From assembly GCF_042666875.1 (NCBI RefSeq), contig NZ_JBHTCX010000007.1:124001-188000 (forward strand): a stretch of DNA of 64,000 nucleotides, read 5' to 3'. The DNA comes from Brachybacterium sp042666875 (GTDB lineage Bacteria > Actinomycetota > Actinomycetes > Actinomycetales > Dermabacteraceae). The first letter of the stretch is position 1. Each line of letters opens with the position of its first letter. The notes beneath the pieces are model-generated. The model did not search any database, was not told where the DNA came from, and was given only the letters and a program-made list of their open reading frames with translations. The translations under genes and the position numbers were made by a program. This document shows, piece after piece, positions 33,194-41,589 of this stretch.

Positions 33194-34153
33194 TCAGCCC
33201 TCGACGTCGGGAACGACGTCCGGGTACTCCTCGAGCCAGGCCTCGATGGCCTCGGCTTCCTTGCCCTCGCCGTATTCGTTGACGACCATGTCCTCGAGGG
33301 CGCCGTACTGCGTATCGTCCAGCTCGATGCCCTTGATGAACTCGGCGGCGTCGGCGAAGTCCTCGCTGAAGCCCTCGCGGCCCAGGAAGTGCAGGGCCTC
33401 GGACTCGCCGAGCGCACCCTCCGGGTCCTCGAGGTCCTTGACTGGGTAGGCGGAGTTGGCCCAGAACGGGCGCCACAGCGTGACGACGATGTCTTCCTCG
33501 GCGTCCACGGCGCTCTCAAGCTCGGTCAGCATCGCCGAGGTCGAGGAGGTGACCAGCTCGTAGTTCTCGTCGAGTCCGTAGGTAGGCATGACCGAGTCCT
33601 GCACGGCTGCCGTCAGGCCCGCGCCGGGCTCGATGCCGACGATGCGGCCGCCGAAGCGGTCGGCCTGGCCCTGGAGGTCGGCGATCGAGGAGATGTCCAC
33701 GTACTCCGGCACCGCCATGGTCAGCTTGGCGTTGGGGTAGTACGGCTCGAGCTCCTCGATGGAGTCGCCGTACTCATCCATGTACTCCTTGTGGGTGACC
33801 TCCGGCCACGCCGAGGGGTAGACGTCGATGTCGCCGTTGGCCAGCGCCGTGTACAGCAGGGCCGCATCGGAGATCTGCTCGTGCTCGACGGTGTAGCCCA
33901 TCGCGGTCAGGCGGTTGTCCAGCAGGTACGCGGTGCTCAGGCCATCGGTCCAGGAGGCGATGTAGCCCAGGGTGATGGTCTCGCCGCCACCGCCACCGCC
34001 GCCGTTGTCGCTGCCGCCGCTGCCGCTGCCACCGCCGCTGTCGCCGGAACCGCCGCAGGCCGCGAGGCTGAGCCCCGCGAGACCCGCGCCGCTGACGAGG
34101 GCGGAGCGACGGGTGAGTGCTCGCCGAGAGGTGAGGGGACGTCGTGTGTTCAT
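33194..34153 (-). CDS. glycine betaine/proline-type ABC substrate-binding lipoprotein (copy 1)
   Basis: A 319-residue OpuAC/ProX-type lipoprotein. Signal MNTRRPLTSRRALTRRSALV with the lipobox LAAC, then an unusually long glycine/serine linker (about 25 residues). The binding domain matches copy 2 almost motif for motif: ITLGYIASWTDGLSTAYLLD, DIDVYPSAWPEVTHKEYMDE, RIVGIEPGAGLTAAVQDS, VVTLWRPFWANSAYPV. The ATG at 34153 follows GAAAGGACACC. It is third in the operon after the ATPase and permease. The pair arose by duplication and has diverged by perhaps half of positions, so ligands may differ. Confidence 0.92.
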   Translation of the reverse strand: MNTRRPLTSRRALTRRSALVSGAGLAGLSLAACGGSGDSGGGSGSGGSDNGGGGGGGETITLGYIASWTDGLSTAYLLDNRLTAMGYTVEHEQISDAALLYTALANGDIDVYPSAWPEVTHKEYMDEYGDSIEELEPYYPNAKLTMAVPEYVDISSIADLQGQADRFGGRIVGIEPGAGLTAAVQDSVMPTYGLDENYELVTSSTSAMLTELESAVDAEEDIVVTLWRPFWANSAYPVKDLEDPEGALGESEALHFLGREGFSEDFADAAEFIKGIELDDTQYGALEDMVVNEYGEGKEAEAIEAWLEEYPDVVPDVEG

Positions 34154-34247
34154 GATCAGGTGTCCTTTCGAAGAACGTTCGTCGGTCATGTCACCGGGCG
34201 GCCTCTCGCCTCCTGTGCGGAGGCGGTGGGACGTCCGGACGGTGCGG

Positions 34248-35144
34248 TCAGATACCGGTGCTCGCCTTCTGGGTTCTCGACCTCTGGATGGCAGCCATCA
34301 GAGAGCCGGTGTGGCCGGCGGGATTGCCCAGCGCGGCGGTGATGCGGTCGAGGTAGACGGCCAGCAGCACCACGCCGACGCCGGCTTCGACGCCGCGGGC
34401 CAGGTCGAGGGTGTTGATGGCCTGGACGACCTCCTTGCCGGAGCCGTCGGCACCGACCATGCCGGCGATGACGGCCATCGACAGAGAGAGCATGATGACC
34501 TGGTTGACGCCCGCCATGATGGTGGGCACGGCCAGGGGAAGCTGGATGCCGGTGAGAATCTGGCCCTTGGTGGCGCCGAAGGACTCGCCGGCCTCGACGG
34601 TCTCGGAGTCGACCTGTCGGATACCCAGCTCGGTCATGCGCACACCCGGTGGCAGCGCGAAGATGATCGTGGAGAAGATGCCCGGGACCACGCCGATGGA
34701 GAAGAACGTGACCGCGGGGATCAGGTAGACGAACGCCGGCATCGTCTGCATGAAGTCGAGAACCGGCTTGATGAGCGTGCTGACGGTCGAGTTCGTCGCC
34801 GCGAGGATGCCCGTGGGCACGGCGATGAGGATTGCGATCGCCGTCGCCACCAGGACCTGGGCCATGGTCTGCATGACCGGGACCCATTGTTCGATGGCGA
34901 TCACGAACGTGAAGAAGACCGCGGTGCCCAGCGCGAAGCGCCAGGAGCGCAGCACCAGGGCCAGCAGCGCGAACAGCAGCACCATCACCAGCGCGGGCAG
35001 GAACAGCAGCGCGTCGGTGATGCCGTCGATCAGCAGATTCATCAGCCAGCTGAAGGCGTCCAGCAACCAGGCGACGTTCGACTTGATCCACTCGATCAGC
35101 CACTCGACGCCCTCACCCAGGGGAATGCGTGGGAACCCGTTCAT
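34248..35144 (-). CDS. glycine betaine/proline-type ABC permease
   Basis: A 298-residue OpuAB/ProW-type permease with six to seven helices. The ABC-permease loop is GESFGATKGQILTGIQLPLA with VPTIMAGVNQVIMLSLSMAV (the E-A-G-x-x-x-G signature EAGESFGATKGQ near residues 180-195). Before that come PAFVYLIPAVTFFSIGVVPG and FALPPGVRMTELGIRQVD. Overlaps the ATPase gene by 4 bases (ATGA). Membrane partner of the CBS-domain ATPase and the two binding proteins. Confidence 0.93.
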   Translation of the reverse strand: MNGFPRIPLGEGVEWLIEWIKSNVAWLLDAFSWLMNLLIDGITDALLFLPALVMVLLFALLALVLRSWRFALGTAVFFTFVIAIEQWVPVMQTMAQVLVATAIAILIAVPTGILAATNSTVSTLIKPVLDFMQTMPAFVYLIPAVTFFSIGVVPGIFSTIIFALPPGVRMTELGIRQVDSETVEAGESFGATKGQILTGIQLPLAVPTIMAGVNQVIMLSLSMAVIAGMVGADGSGKEVVQAINTLDLARGVEAGVGVVLLAVYLDRITAALGNPAGHTGSLMAAIQRSRTQKASTGI

Positions 35145-36424
35145 CGCGCCTTACCATCCTCGGAGGTCGACGGGGCAGGGACGGGGGCGCCCCCCGACGG
35201 TGGTGGAGCCCCCGGATCCGGGACCGGCTCGGCCACGGCCTCGGGCTCCGAGAGGGCGGCCCCGGCAGCTGTCAGCAGCGTGACCCGGGGGATCACCCCC
35301 GCGAAACGACCCTCGGCGTCGGTCACCACGAGCGGGGTGCGGTGCTGCGCCGAGACGGTGAACAGCTCGGCGATCGGGGTGTCATGGGCGACGACCGGCA
35401 TCTCGTACGCGGACCACGGCAGATCATCCTCGCCGTTGCTCACGGCGCGGGCGACGTCGTCCTCCCACACCACTCCGGCCGGGGTGCGATCGCGCTTGAG
35501 GACCACGAGCCACGGGGCCTGGGATTCGCGCAGCAGCTTGTGGGCGGTGCGCGGGCCCTGTCCGATGCCGAGCGTCTCGTGGGGCTGCTCCATGATGGAC
35601 TCCGCCGTCAGCACGCGGCTGCGGTCGACGTCCTGGATGAACCGGGCGACGTAGTCGTTGGCCGGCTCGTTGAGGATCTCCTCGCTGGTGCCGATCTGCA
35701 CGATCCGTCCGTCGCGCATCATGGCGATGCGATCGCCGATGCGCATGGCCTCGTTGAGGTCGTGGGTGATGAACAGGACCGTCTTCTCCAGGCGCTGCTG
35801 GAGGTCGATGAGCTGGTCCTGCATGTCGCGACGGATCAGCGGATCGAGGGCACTGAAGGCTTCGTCCATCAGCATGATGTCGGTCCCGGCGGCCAGAGCG
35901 CGGGCCAGGCCGACGCGCTGCTGCATGCCGCCGGAGAGGGCGCTGGGCTTGTATCCGCCCCAGCCCTTCAGGCCGACCATCTCGAGGGCCTCGGCGGCCT
36001 TGGCCTCACGGTCCTTGCGGTTCACCCCGCTGACCTCAAGACCGTAGGCGGCGTTCTCCCCGACGGTGCGGTGCGGCATCAGCGCGAAGTGCTGGAAGAC
36101 CATGGAGATGCGTTTGCGGCGCACGTCGCGGACTTCGGCGGGGCTGAGCGAGGTGAGGTTGCGATCGCCGATGTAAAGCTCGCCGGCGGTGGCGGGCAGC
36201 AGTCCGTTGACCATGCGGATCAGCGTGGACTTGCCCGAGCCGGAGAGCCCCATGACGACGAAGATCTCGCCGGGTTCGACGCTGAAGCTGGCGTCGATCA
36301 CGGCCGCGGTCAGGCCGTCCTCGCGCAGCTGTTCTCTGGTTCCGCCCTTGCGGAGCGCGTCGACGCCTCGCGCTGGACGGCGTCCGAAGATCTTGTACAG
36401 ACCGTCGGCGGTAATTGCTGGCAC
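35141..36424 (-). CDS. glycine betaine/proline-type ABC ATPase with CBS domains
   Basis: A 427-residue OpuAA/ProV-type ATPase. Walker A GLSGSGKSTLIRMVNGL near residues 60-76, Q-loop MVFQHFALMPHRTV, signature LSGGMQQRVGLARALAAGTD near 165-183, Walker B IMLMDEAFSALDPLIRRDM near 185-203, and H-loop LFITHDLNEAMRIGD near 220. Two CBS-like repeats fill residues ~280-390 (ESQAPWLVVLKRDRTPAGVV and QHRTPLVVTDAEGRFAGVIP), which sense ionic strength or nucleotides in relatives. The tail is proline/serine-rich. GTG start at 36424 has AAGGAG six bases upstream. First gene of the operon. Confidence 0.94.
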   Translation of the reverse strand: MPAITADGLYKIFGRRPARGVDALRKGGTREQLREDGLTAAVIDASFSVEPGEIFVVMGLSGSGKSTLIRMVNGLLPATAGELYIGDRNLTSLSPAEVRDVRRKRISMVFQHFALMPHRTVGENAAYGLEVSGVNRKDREAKAAEALEMVGLKGWGGYKPSALSGGMQQRVGLARALAAGTDIMLMDEAFSALDPLIRRDMQDQLIDLQQRLEKTVLFITHDLNEAMRIGDRIAMMRDGRIVQIGTSEEILNEPANDYVARFIQDVDRSRVLTAESIMEQPHETLGIGQGPRTAHKLLRESQAPWLVVLKRDRTPAGVVWEDDVARAVSNGEDDLPWSAYEMPVVAHDTPIAELFTVSAQHRTPLVVTDAEGRFAGVIPRVTLLTAAGAALSEPEAVAEPVPDPGAPPPSGGAPVPAPSTSEDGKAR

Positions 36425-36940
36425 GCAGGCTCCTTCATGGAAGTTCGGGTGGCGGGCCGGGGTGGCGATCCGGGTCCCGTGTATCCCCCACGTCACAGGA
36501 CGCCGGCATCGCAGGACGCCGACCCGACAAGTCATCCTCACAAGCGGCCCGGCGTACGGCAAACGGTTCTTTATCAGGAATGGGGTCGGCAGAGCTCGTG
36601 AAAGGCCTGTTCAGGGCCGGTAGACAGCCGTAGGTGCGGCCGGCGCGAAGCTCGGAAGGTCCGGTTGACCTGGAGCGATGCCGCGTCCAGCGGTGCCGGC
36701 CCGGGGACAACCGGATTGTCGGACGATCCGGACATAACTATTCGGTCACGCGGGTGTCGTGGGTCCCAGAACGGCGGGCTCGTCGGGACCGGAAGGTCAC
36801 GGGCATGTTTCGGCGGAGAACGACGAGTCGGGCCGGACGGACACGCAGACGCCCTCGGGCGGCGTGATGCGAAGGCGCGGGCGCAGATACGCAGATACCC
36901 GGCCGCGGAGGGTCAGGCGCGGAGGGTCAGCCGCGGAGGG
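36425..36940. other. gene-free region upstream of the betaine-type importer
   Basis: About 516 bases without a convincing gene. It should hold the importer promoter on the minus strand; a TGATAAAG element near 36.57 kb is a weak -10 candidate. A CCGGAT-N9-ATCCGG inverted repeat lies at 36711-36731 with a nearby A/T-richer stretch. Tandem 14-bp repeats begin at the left edge of the dienelactone hydrolase stop. Confidence 0.45.
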
Positions 36941-36952
36941 TCAGGCGCGGAG
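36905..36952. repeat. four tandem 14-bp repeats across the hydrolase stop codon
   Basis: GCGGAGGGTCAGGC-type units start at 36905, 36919, 36933 and 36947; the last is partial. They span the 3' end of the hydrolase gene and its stop. Since 14 is not a multiple of 3, copy changes alter the C-terminus. Confidence 0.85.
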
Positions 36953-37690
36953 GGGGAGCGTCTCGGCGAGGAAGTCGACGGTCTGCTGCCAGGCCGCGTC
37001 GGAGGCCTGCGCGTGGTGGACGAACGGGTGCGGATTGTCGAAGGCGTGCCCCGCACCCTCGTGCAGTTCGAACCGCACCTGCTCGCGGGCGCCGCCGGCG
37101 GTGACGGCCTGGCGGATCTGCTCGACGGTCTCGGGCGGGATGAAGTCGTCTGCCGTGCCGAAGTGGTGCAGGCTCGGCATGGTGACCACGCCCGCGCGAT
37201 CCAGCAGGGAAGGCAGGGCCGAGCCGTAGTAACTGACCAGCGTCGTGGGCGGGCGGTCCTCCTCGGCGGCGGACGCCGCAGCGGCGAAGGCCAGGCCGCC
37301 GCCGTAGCAGAAGCCCAGCAGCCCCACCCGTTCGGAGTCCACCGCGCCGTGCGCACGCAGCGCGCCCAGGGCGGCGATGGCGTCGGCCTCGGCCCGCTCC
37401 CAGGGCAGCTGCTGGGTCAGGGTCATGGCCTCGCCGAGCCAGGACTCCGCGTCCTCCCAGTCGTCGATGCCGACGATCGGCGGATCGAGGCGGGCGAAGA
37501 GCTGCGGGGCCAGCACCGCATAGCCGAGCGCGGCGAGATCCGCGCAGCGCCGCTGGATGTAGTCGGAGACGCCGAAGATCTCCTGCAGCACCACGAGGCC
37601 GGGCACCGGCTCCTCGCGGTGCTCGGGCAGCCAGAGCAGTCCGGGCAGGTCGCCGGCATCGGTGGGGATGGGCAGTGTGGTCGCGCTCAC
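36941..37690 (-). CDS. dienelactone hydrolase family protein
   Basis: A 249-residue alpha/beta hydrolase. The nucleophile is Cys in VGLLGFCYGGGLAFAA (G-x-C-x-G) near residue 120, Asp in HFGTADDFIPPETV near 169, and His in EGAGHAFDNP near 208, the classic Cys-Asp-His triad. GLVVLQEIFGVSDYIQRRCA near 33-52 has the substrate-binding Glu. Start is GTG (VSATTLPIPTDAG), supported by a TACAGT -10 six bases upstream, which predicts a leaderless mRNA. Substrate unknown. Its 3' end is made of tandem repeats. Confidence 0.88.
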   Translation of the reverse strand: MSATTLPIPTDAGDLPGLLWLPEHREEPVPGLVVLQEIFGVSDYIQRRCADLAALGYAVLAPQLFARLDPPIVGIDDWEDAESWLGEAMTLTQQLPWERAEADAIAALGALRAHGAVDSERVGLLGFCYGGGLAFAAAASAAEEDRPPTTLVSYYGSALPSLLDRAGVVTMPSLHHFGTADDFIPPETVEQIRQAVTAGGAREQVRFELHEGAGHAFDNPHPFVHHAQASDAAWQQTVDFLAETLPLRA

Positions 37691-37696
37691 GCGATG

Positions 37697-37702
37697 ACTG
37701 TA
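37697..37702 (-). promoter_or_regulatory. -10 box (TACAGT) of the dienelactone hydrolase gene
   Basis: On the minus strand TACAGT lies six bases before the GTG start, so the transcript would begin at or beside the start codon. No good -35 was found. Confidence 0.45.
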
Positions 37703-37797
37703 TCGCGAGGGGCGCCGGTCACTCACTCGCCCTGCGGCCTCCCCCCGGTCGGCCGCACGGCCTGGCCGCGATGCTCAGCCGCTCCGCTGGACGACGG

Positions 37798-38718
37798 TCA
37801 CAGGGTCTCGATGCCCACCAGCAGGCCCTGGTCGTTGCCGGCGAAAGCCCCGGGCGCCACCTCCAGCTCCCAGTGATCGCCGCCGGCGGTGGTCGCGGTG
37901 CAGGCCACCGGTTCGAAGGTCGCGAAGGAGAGGCCGTCCTGGCAGCTCACGTGCTCCCAGTCGGCGTAGTCGACGGGGACGTAAGCATTCGGGGAGGTGA
38001 GCACCTCCAGCGTGTGCTGCGCGAGCTGCTCGGAATCCAGGTCCTCGGCCCCGAACGTCGAGCTGACGCCGAGGCCGGTGAGGGACACGGTCTCCTCCAG
38101 CAGGACCTCGGCCGGCCCGGTCAGGGCGCCGCCGGTGGTGAACAGGATCGCGACCCTGCTGCCGGCGGTGAAGTCCTCCGCGGACGGGATCCGCACCGAG
38201 TGCGCCGTCCATTCCTGGTCCGGGTCGGGAGAGTCGACGCTCGCCGGGCCCATGCACGACGCGGTGGCGCCCGGGCTGAGCGTGAGCTCGTCGTAGCACT
38301 CGGCCATCCCGCCGAGGGGCCCGGTCAGCAGGGCGGCCAGCTGGTCGGGGCTGCGCACGAGATCGCCCTCACCGGGCTCCTCGGGTCCCAGATCGGTGAC
38401 GAGCACGAGACGGGTCTCAGGCTCCGTCGGCTCCGTCGCCTCGTCCTCGTCGCCCGCATCCACCCCATCGTTCTGTTCGGACCCCTCGTCCGAGTCCCCG
38501 TCCCCCTGCTCACTGCTGGTCGCGGCGCCCCCGCCGTCGCTGGTGTTCTGTCCGCCCTCCTGCTGTTCACCCTGATCCGATGTCTCGGACGGCGCCCCCG
38601 CGCTGTCCTCCCCGTCGGCTCCGGCGCTCGTGCTGCAGGCCGACGCGGACAGCAGCGCCGCCCCCGCGGCGACGGTCAGTACGGTGCGGGCCCGGCGTGC
38701 GGTGCTCGTGATGGTCAT
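37798..38718 (-). CDS. hypothetical lipoprotein, 306 aa
   Basis: A secreted lipoprotein of unknown role. Signal MTITSTARRARTVLTVAAGA ends in the lipobox SASAC. A long acidic linker (E/D/G/S/Q-rich, residues ~35-105) follows. Then comes a folded domain (TRLVLVTDLGPEEPGEGDLV onwards) with four Cys in two likely disulfides (AECYDEL/ASCMGP and VSCQDG/VACTAT). ATG 38718 has a GGAGAGGACGCC site. An 11-bp-spaced direct repeat lies upstream. Confidence 0.8.
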   Translation of the reverse strand: MTITSTARRARTVLTVAAGAALLSASACSTSAGADGEDSAGAPSETSDQGEQQEGGQNTSDGGGAATSSEQGDGDSDEGSEQNDGVDAGDEDEATEPTEPETRLVLVTDLGPEEPGEGDLVRSPDQLAALLTGPLGGMAECYDELTLSPGATASCMGPASVDSPDPDQEWTAHSVRIPSAEDFTAGSRVAILFTTGGALTGPAEVLLEETVSLTGLGVSSTFGAEDLDSEQLAQHTLEVLTSPNAYVPVDYADWEHVSCQDGLSFATFEPVACTATTAGGDHWELEVAPGAFAGNDQGLLVGIETL

Positions 38719-38798
38719 GGCGTCCTCTCCGCCGACTGCGGGAGACGGTTGTCCGTCGTGGATCCGCGTCGATGCGTTGCCGCTCACACCGTGGCATC

Positions 38799-38817
38799 AG
38801 GTCAAGGGAAGGTCAAG
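38799..38817. promoter_or_regulatory. AGGTCAAG direct repeat with 11-bp period
   Basis: Two exact AGGTCAAG copies start 11 bases apart. This spacing is typical of head-to-tail binding by OmpR/PhoP-type regulators. Located upstream of the divergent lipoprotein gene and the thiamine operon. Confidence 0.5.
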
Positions 38818-38882
38818 AGAATACCAAGGAATTACAGGATTATGAGTGTGAAGATCCTGTGTGCCCCTGTCTCGGCCCCTGC

Positions 38883-38888
38883 TAAAGT
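38883..38888 (+). promoter_or_regulatory. candidate -10 box of the thiamine operon
   Basis: TAAAGT about ten bases upstream of the TPP aptamer, so the mRNA would begin near the aptamer's first stem. Confidence 0.45.
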
Positions 38889-38897
38889 CGCCGACCA

Positions 38898-38982
38898 GTG
38901 ACGCGGGGTGCCGTCGAGAAGCGGCGGCTGAGAGCACACCCGTCGAACCTGCCCTGGTCTGCACCTGCGAAGGGATCGTCAC
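38898..38982 (+). ncRNA. TPP riboswitch (THI element)
   Basis: Conserved TPP-aptamer pieces in order: GCGGGGTGCC, GGCTGAGAG, ACACCCG, GAACCTG and TGCGAAGGGA. The closing stem is GTGACG with CGTCAC. The GAAGGGA (38969-38975) is both a conserved aptamer element and the ribosome site, nine bases before the thiM ATG. Bound thiamine pyrophosphate would hide the ribosome site and stop translation of thiM-thiE-thiD. Confidence 0.95.
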
Positions 38983-38984
38983 CG

Positions 38985-39818
38985 ATGACTACGAGCACGC
39001 CCGAGAACCGGCTACGCAGCGCCCTCGAGGCGCTCAGCGGGCACAGCCCGCTCGTCCACTGCATCACCAACACCGTCGTCCAGCAGATCACCGCGGACGT
39101 CCTGCTGGCCATCGAGGCCGCCCCCGCGATGGTGGACCACCCGCAGGAGGCGCCGGTCTTCGCCGCTGCGGCCGACGCGCTGCTGGTGAACACCGGCACC
39201 GTGGCCGAGGGACAGGTGCAGGCGATGCCCGCCGCCGCCCGCGCCGCCCGCGACGCCGGACGGCCCTGGGTGCTCGACCCGGTCGCCGTCGGCTCGCTGC
39301 CCGTCCGCACCCCGCTGGCGCACGAACTGCTGACCCTCGGGCCCGCCGCCGTCCGCGGCAACGCCTCCGAGATCGCCGCGCTCGCCGGCACCGGCGGGGG
39401 AGGGCGCGGCGTCGATTCCACCGACACGGTCGAGGCGGTGCTCGACGCCGCCCGCGACCTCTCCGCCCGCACTGGTGCCGTGGTCGCGGTCTCCGGGGAG
39501 CGCGACGCGATCGTCTCCGCGGGTCGCATCACAGTGCTGACCAGCGGCGACGCCCTGCTCGCGCGAGTGATCGGCACCGGCTGTGCGCTCGGCGCGACCT
39601 GCGCCGCCCTCCTGGGCTCAAGCCGCGACACCGACCTCACCCCCCACGACGCGGTGCTCGCCGCACATGCCCTGCACGGCGCCGCCGGAACCCTCGCCGC
39701 GCGGGAGGCGCAGGGAGTCGGGTCCTTCGCCGTCGGCTGGCTCGATGCGCTGGACACCCTCACGCCCGCCGACGTGCTCGAGCTCGTGGGTCTTCAGGAG
39801 CAGGCGGCCCCGGCGTGA
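38985..39818 (+). CDS. thiM: hydroxyethylthiazole kinase
   Basis: ThiM phosphorylates 4-methyl-5-(2-hydroxyethyl)thiazole, a thiamine salvage step. It has 277 residues. Family motifs: GHSPLVHCITNTVVQQITAD near residues 19-38, LNAI-region VNTGTVAEGQVQAMPAAARA, WVLDPVAVGSLPVRT near 95, VRGNASEIAALAGTG near 122-136, and the active-site region RVIGTGCALGATCAALLG near 194-212 (G-T-G-C). First gene of the riboswitch-controlled operon; the ATG is set by the aptamer's GAAGGGA. Overlaps thiE by 4 bases (GTGA). Confidence 0.96.
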   Translation: MTTSTPENRLRSALEALSGHSPLVHCITNTVVQQITADVLLAIEAAPAMVDHPQEAPVFAAAADALLVNTGTVAEGQVQAMPAAARAARDAGRPWVLDPVAVGSLPVRTPLAHELLTLGPAAVRGNASEIAALAGTGGGGRGVDSTDTVEAVLDAARDLSARTGAVVAVSGERDAIVSAGRITVLTSGDALLARVIGTGCALGATCAALLGSSRDTDLTPHDAVLAAHALHGAAGTLAAREAQGVGSFAVGWLDALDTLTPADVLELVGLQEQAAPA

Positions 39819-40537
39819 TCCGGCCGTCCCTGCGCACCGCCCATGCGGCCGACTTCTCGCTGTACCACGTCACCGACTCGGCGCTGTCCGGCGGGATCGA
39901 CGCGGTGCCCGGCGTGGTCCTCGCCGCCGTCCGCGGCGGAGCGGGCGCGATCCAGCTGCGGGACAAGGACGCCTCCGACGCCGACCTGCTCGAGCTGGTC
40001 CGCGCATGCCGGGAACGCCTGGCGAGCGAGCTCGGCCCTCGCGCCCAGGAGGTGCCCTTGTTCGTCAACGACCGTCTCGGTGTGGCCGAGGCCGCGCGGT
40101 GCCACCTCCACGTGGGCCAGAGCGACGTCGCCGCGGCCGCTGCCCGCGAGGTGCTCGGGGAGGAGCTGATGATCGGCCTCTCCGCCGGCACCGCCGGCCA
40201 GGTGCGCGCCGCGCTCGCGGAGGACACGGCCGACGTGCTGGGCATCGGCCCGATCCGCGCGACCGCCACCAAGGCCGACGCCGCGCCGCCGCTCGGCCTG
40301 GAGGGACTGGCGGAGTGCCTGGACCCGTGGCGGCAGGCGCGGCACGTATCGGCCGCCTCAGCTCCGCTGGCCGTCGCCATCGGCGGCATCGACCACCGCC
40401 TCGCCCCGGAGATCGCGGCCACCGGTGTGGACGGTCTCTGCGTGGTCTCGGCCATCGCCGCGGCACCCGACCCCGCTGCGGCCGCCGGCCGACTCCGAGA
40501 AGCCATCGACCAGGGCCGCTCATCCAGCAGTCCGTGA
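39815..40537 (+). CDS. thiE: thiamine-phosphate synthase
   Basis: ThiE joins HMP-pyrophosphate and thiazole phosphate. It has 240 residues in a TIM barrel. Motifs: FSLYHVTDSAL near residue 14, GAGAIQLRDKDASDADLLEL (Q-x-R-x-K) near 43-62, VNDRLGVAEAARCHLHVGQS near 79-98, IGLSAGTAGQVRAA, and the phosphate site ADVLGIGPIRATATKADAAP near 135-154. GGIDHRLAPEIAATGVDGLC precedes VVSAIAAAPDPAAAA. Start is the GTG overlapping the thiM stop. Confidence 0.95.
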   Translation: MIRPSLRTAHAADFSLYHVTDSALSGGIDAVPGVVLAAVRGGAGAIQLRDKDASDADLLELVRACRERLASELGPRAQEVPLFVNDRLGVAEAARCHLHVGQSDVAAAAAREVLGEELMIGLSAGTAGQVRAALAEDTADVLGIGPIRATATKADAAPPLGLEGLAECLDPWRQARHVSAASAPLAVAIGGIDHRLAPEIAATGVDGLCVVSAIAAAPDPAAAAGRLREAIDQGRSSSSP

Positions 40538-40603
40538 CCACCCGTCCGCGGACCCCGCCCCCCACCGGCCCGGCTCCGCAGCACACCCCAGGAGGACCGC
40601 CCC

Positions 40604-41545
40604 ATGCGACCACCGACAGCACTGACCATCGCCGGCTCCGACCCCAGCGGCGGCGCCGGCTTCCAGGCCGACCTGAAGACGTTCACGGCACTCGGCGTCT
40701 ACGGCACCACCGCGATCACCGCCGTGATCGCGCAGAACACCCGCGGCGTGCAGTCCGTGACGCCGATGACCGCCGAGGACGTGCAGTCGCAGCTGACCAG
40801 CGTTCTGGATGACATCCCGCTGGACGCCACCAAGCTGGGGATGCTCACCTCCGCCGAGGTCGTCGCCGCCGTCGCCGAGACCATGGCCGCGCGAGCCGGC
40901 CAGTTCGGCACCGTCGTGCTCGACCCGGTCATGGTCGCCACCAGCGGCGATGAACTGCTGCCCCGGCAGGCGGCACAGAACCTGCGCGAACTGCTGCTGC
41001 CGCTGGTGCACGTGATCACGCCGAACCTGCCCGAAGCGGCGAAGCTGCTGGATGCGGAGGTCGCCCCCGATGTCGAGACCATGCAGGAGCAGGCCGTGCG
41101 GCTGCAGCAGCTGGGTCCCGCCGTCGTGGTCCTCAAGGGCGGGCACCACGATGACGACGAGGTCGTCGACGTCGTCGCTCACCCCGGCGGCGTGGACCTG
41201 CTGCGGGCCGAGCGCGTGCGCACCCGCGCCACCCACGGCACCGGGTGCACGCTCTCCGCGGCGATCGCCGCGCAGTACGCGCGCATCGCGATGGTCCGCT
41301 CAGCGGGGCCCGACGCCCTGGGTGTTCTCGCCGCCACCATGGACGCCTCGCACGAGAGGGTCGGCGAATCCGAAGCAGGAGACGACCTGGCCGCGGTCGG
41401 CGCGGGGCGTGACTTCCTGCAGCGGGCGCTGATCGGCGGCGCCGCCTATGACCTCTCGTTCGCGCCGGAGCAGGGGCACGGCCCGGTCGACCATCTGGTC
41501 ACCGTGGCGCGCCGGGAGCCGGGCGGGCACACGGCGAGTGCCTGA
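40604..41545 (+). CDS. thiD: hydroxymethylpyrimidine/phosphomethylpyrimidine kinase
   Basis: ThiD phosphorylates HMP twice. It has 313 residues in a ribokinase-like fold. Signatures: TIAGSDPSGGAGFQADLKTF near residues 7-26, YGTTAITAVIAQNTRGV near 31, KLGMLTSAEVVAAVAETM, VVLDPVMVATSGDELL near 104-119, ITPNLPEAAKLLDAEV near 138, and the catalytic RTRATHGTGCTLSAAIAAQ near 206-225. The last ~50 residues (after ESEAGDDLAAVGAG) extend beyond minimal ThiD. Ribosome site CCAGGAGGACCGCCCC. Third in the operon. Confidence 0.95.
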   Translation: MRPPTALTIAGSDPSGGAGFQADLKTFTALGVYGTTAITAVIAQNTRGVQSVTPMTAEDVQSQLTSVLDDIPLDATKLGMLTSAEVVAAVAETMAARAGQFGTVVLDPVMVATSGDELLPRQAAQNLRELLLPLVHVITPNLPEAAKLLDAEVAPDVETMQEQAVRLQQLGPAVVVLKGGHHDDDEVVDVVAHPGGVDLLRAERVRTRATHGTGCTLSAAIAAQYARIAMVRSAGPDALGVLAATMDASHERVGESEAGDDLAAVGAGRDFLQRALIGGAAYDLSFAPEQGHGPVDHLVTVARREPGGHTASA

Positions 41546-41589
41546 GCGCTCGGCCGCTGACCGGGCCGCCGCTGACCGGACCCGACGGA

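Noticed and set aside
36905..36952. CRISPR array
   Set aside because: The 14-bp units are back to back with no spacers; no cas genes are in the window.
38861..38984. Upstream extension of the thiM reading frame
   Set aside because: The extension lies within the TPP aptamer; the ATG at 38985 is positioned by the aptamer's GAAGGGA.
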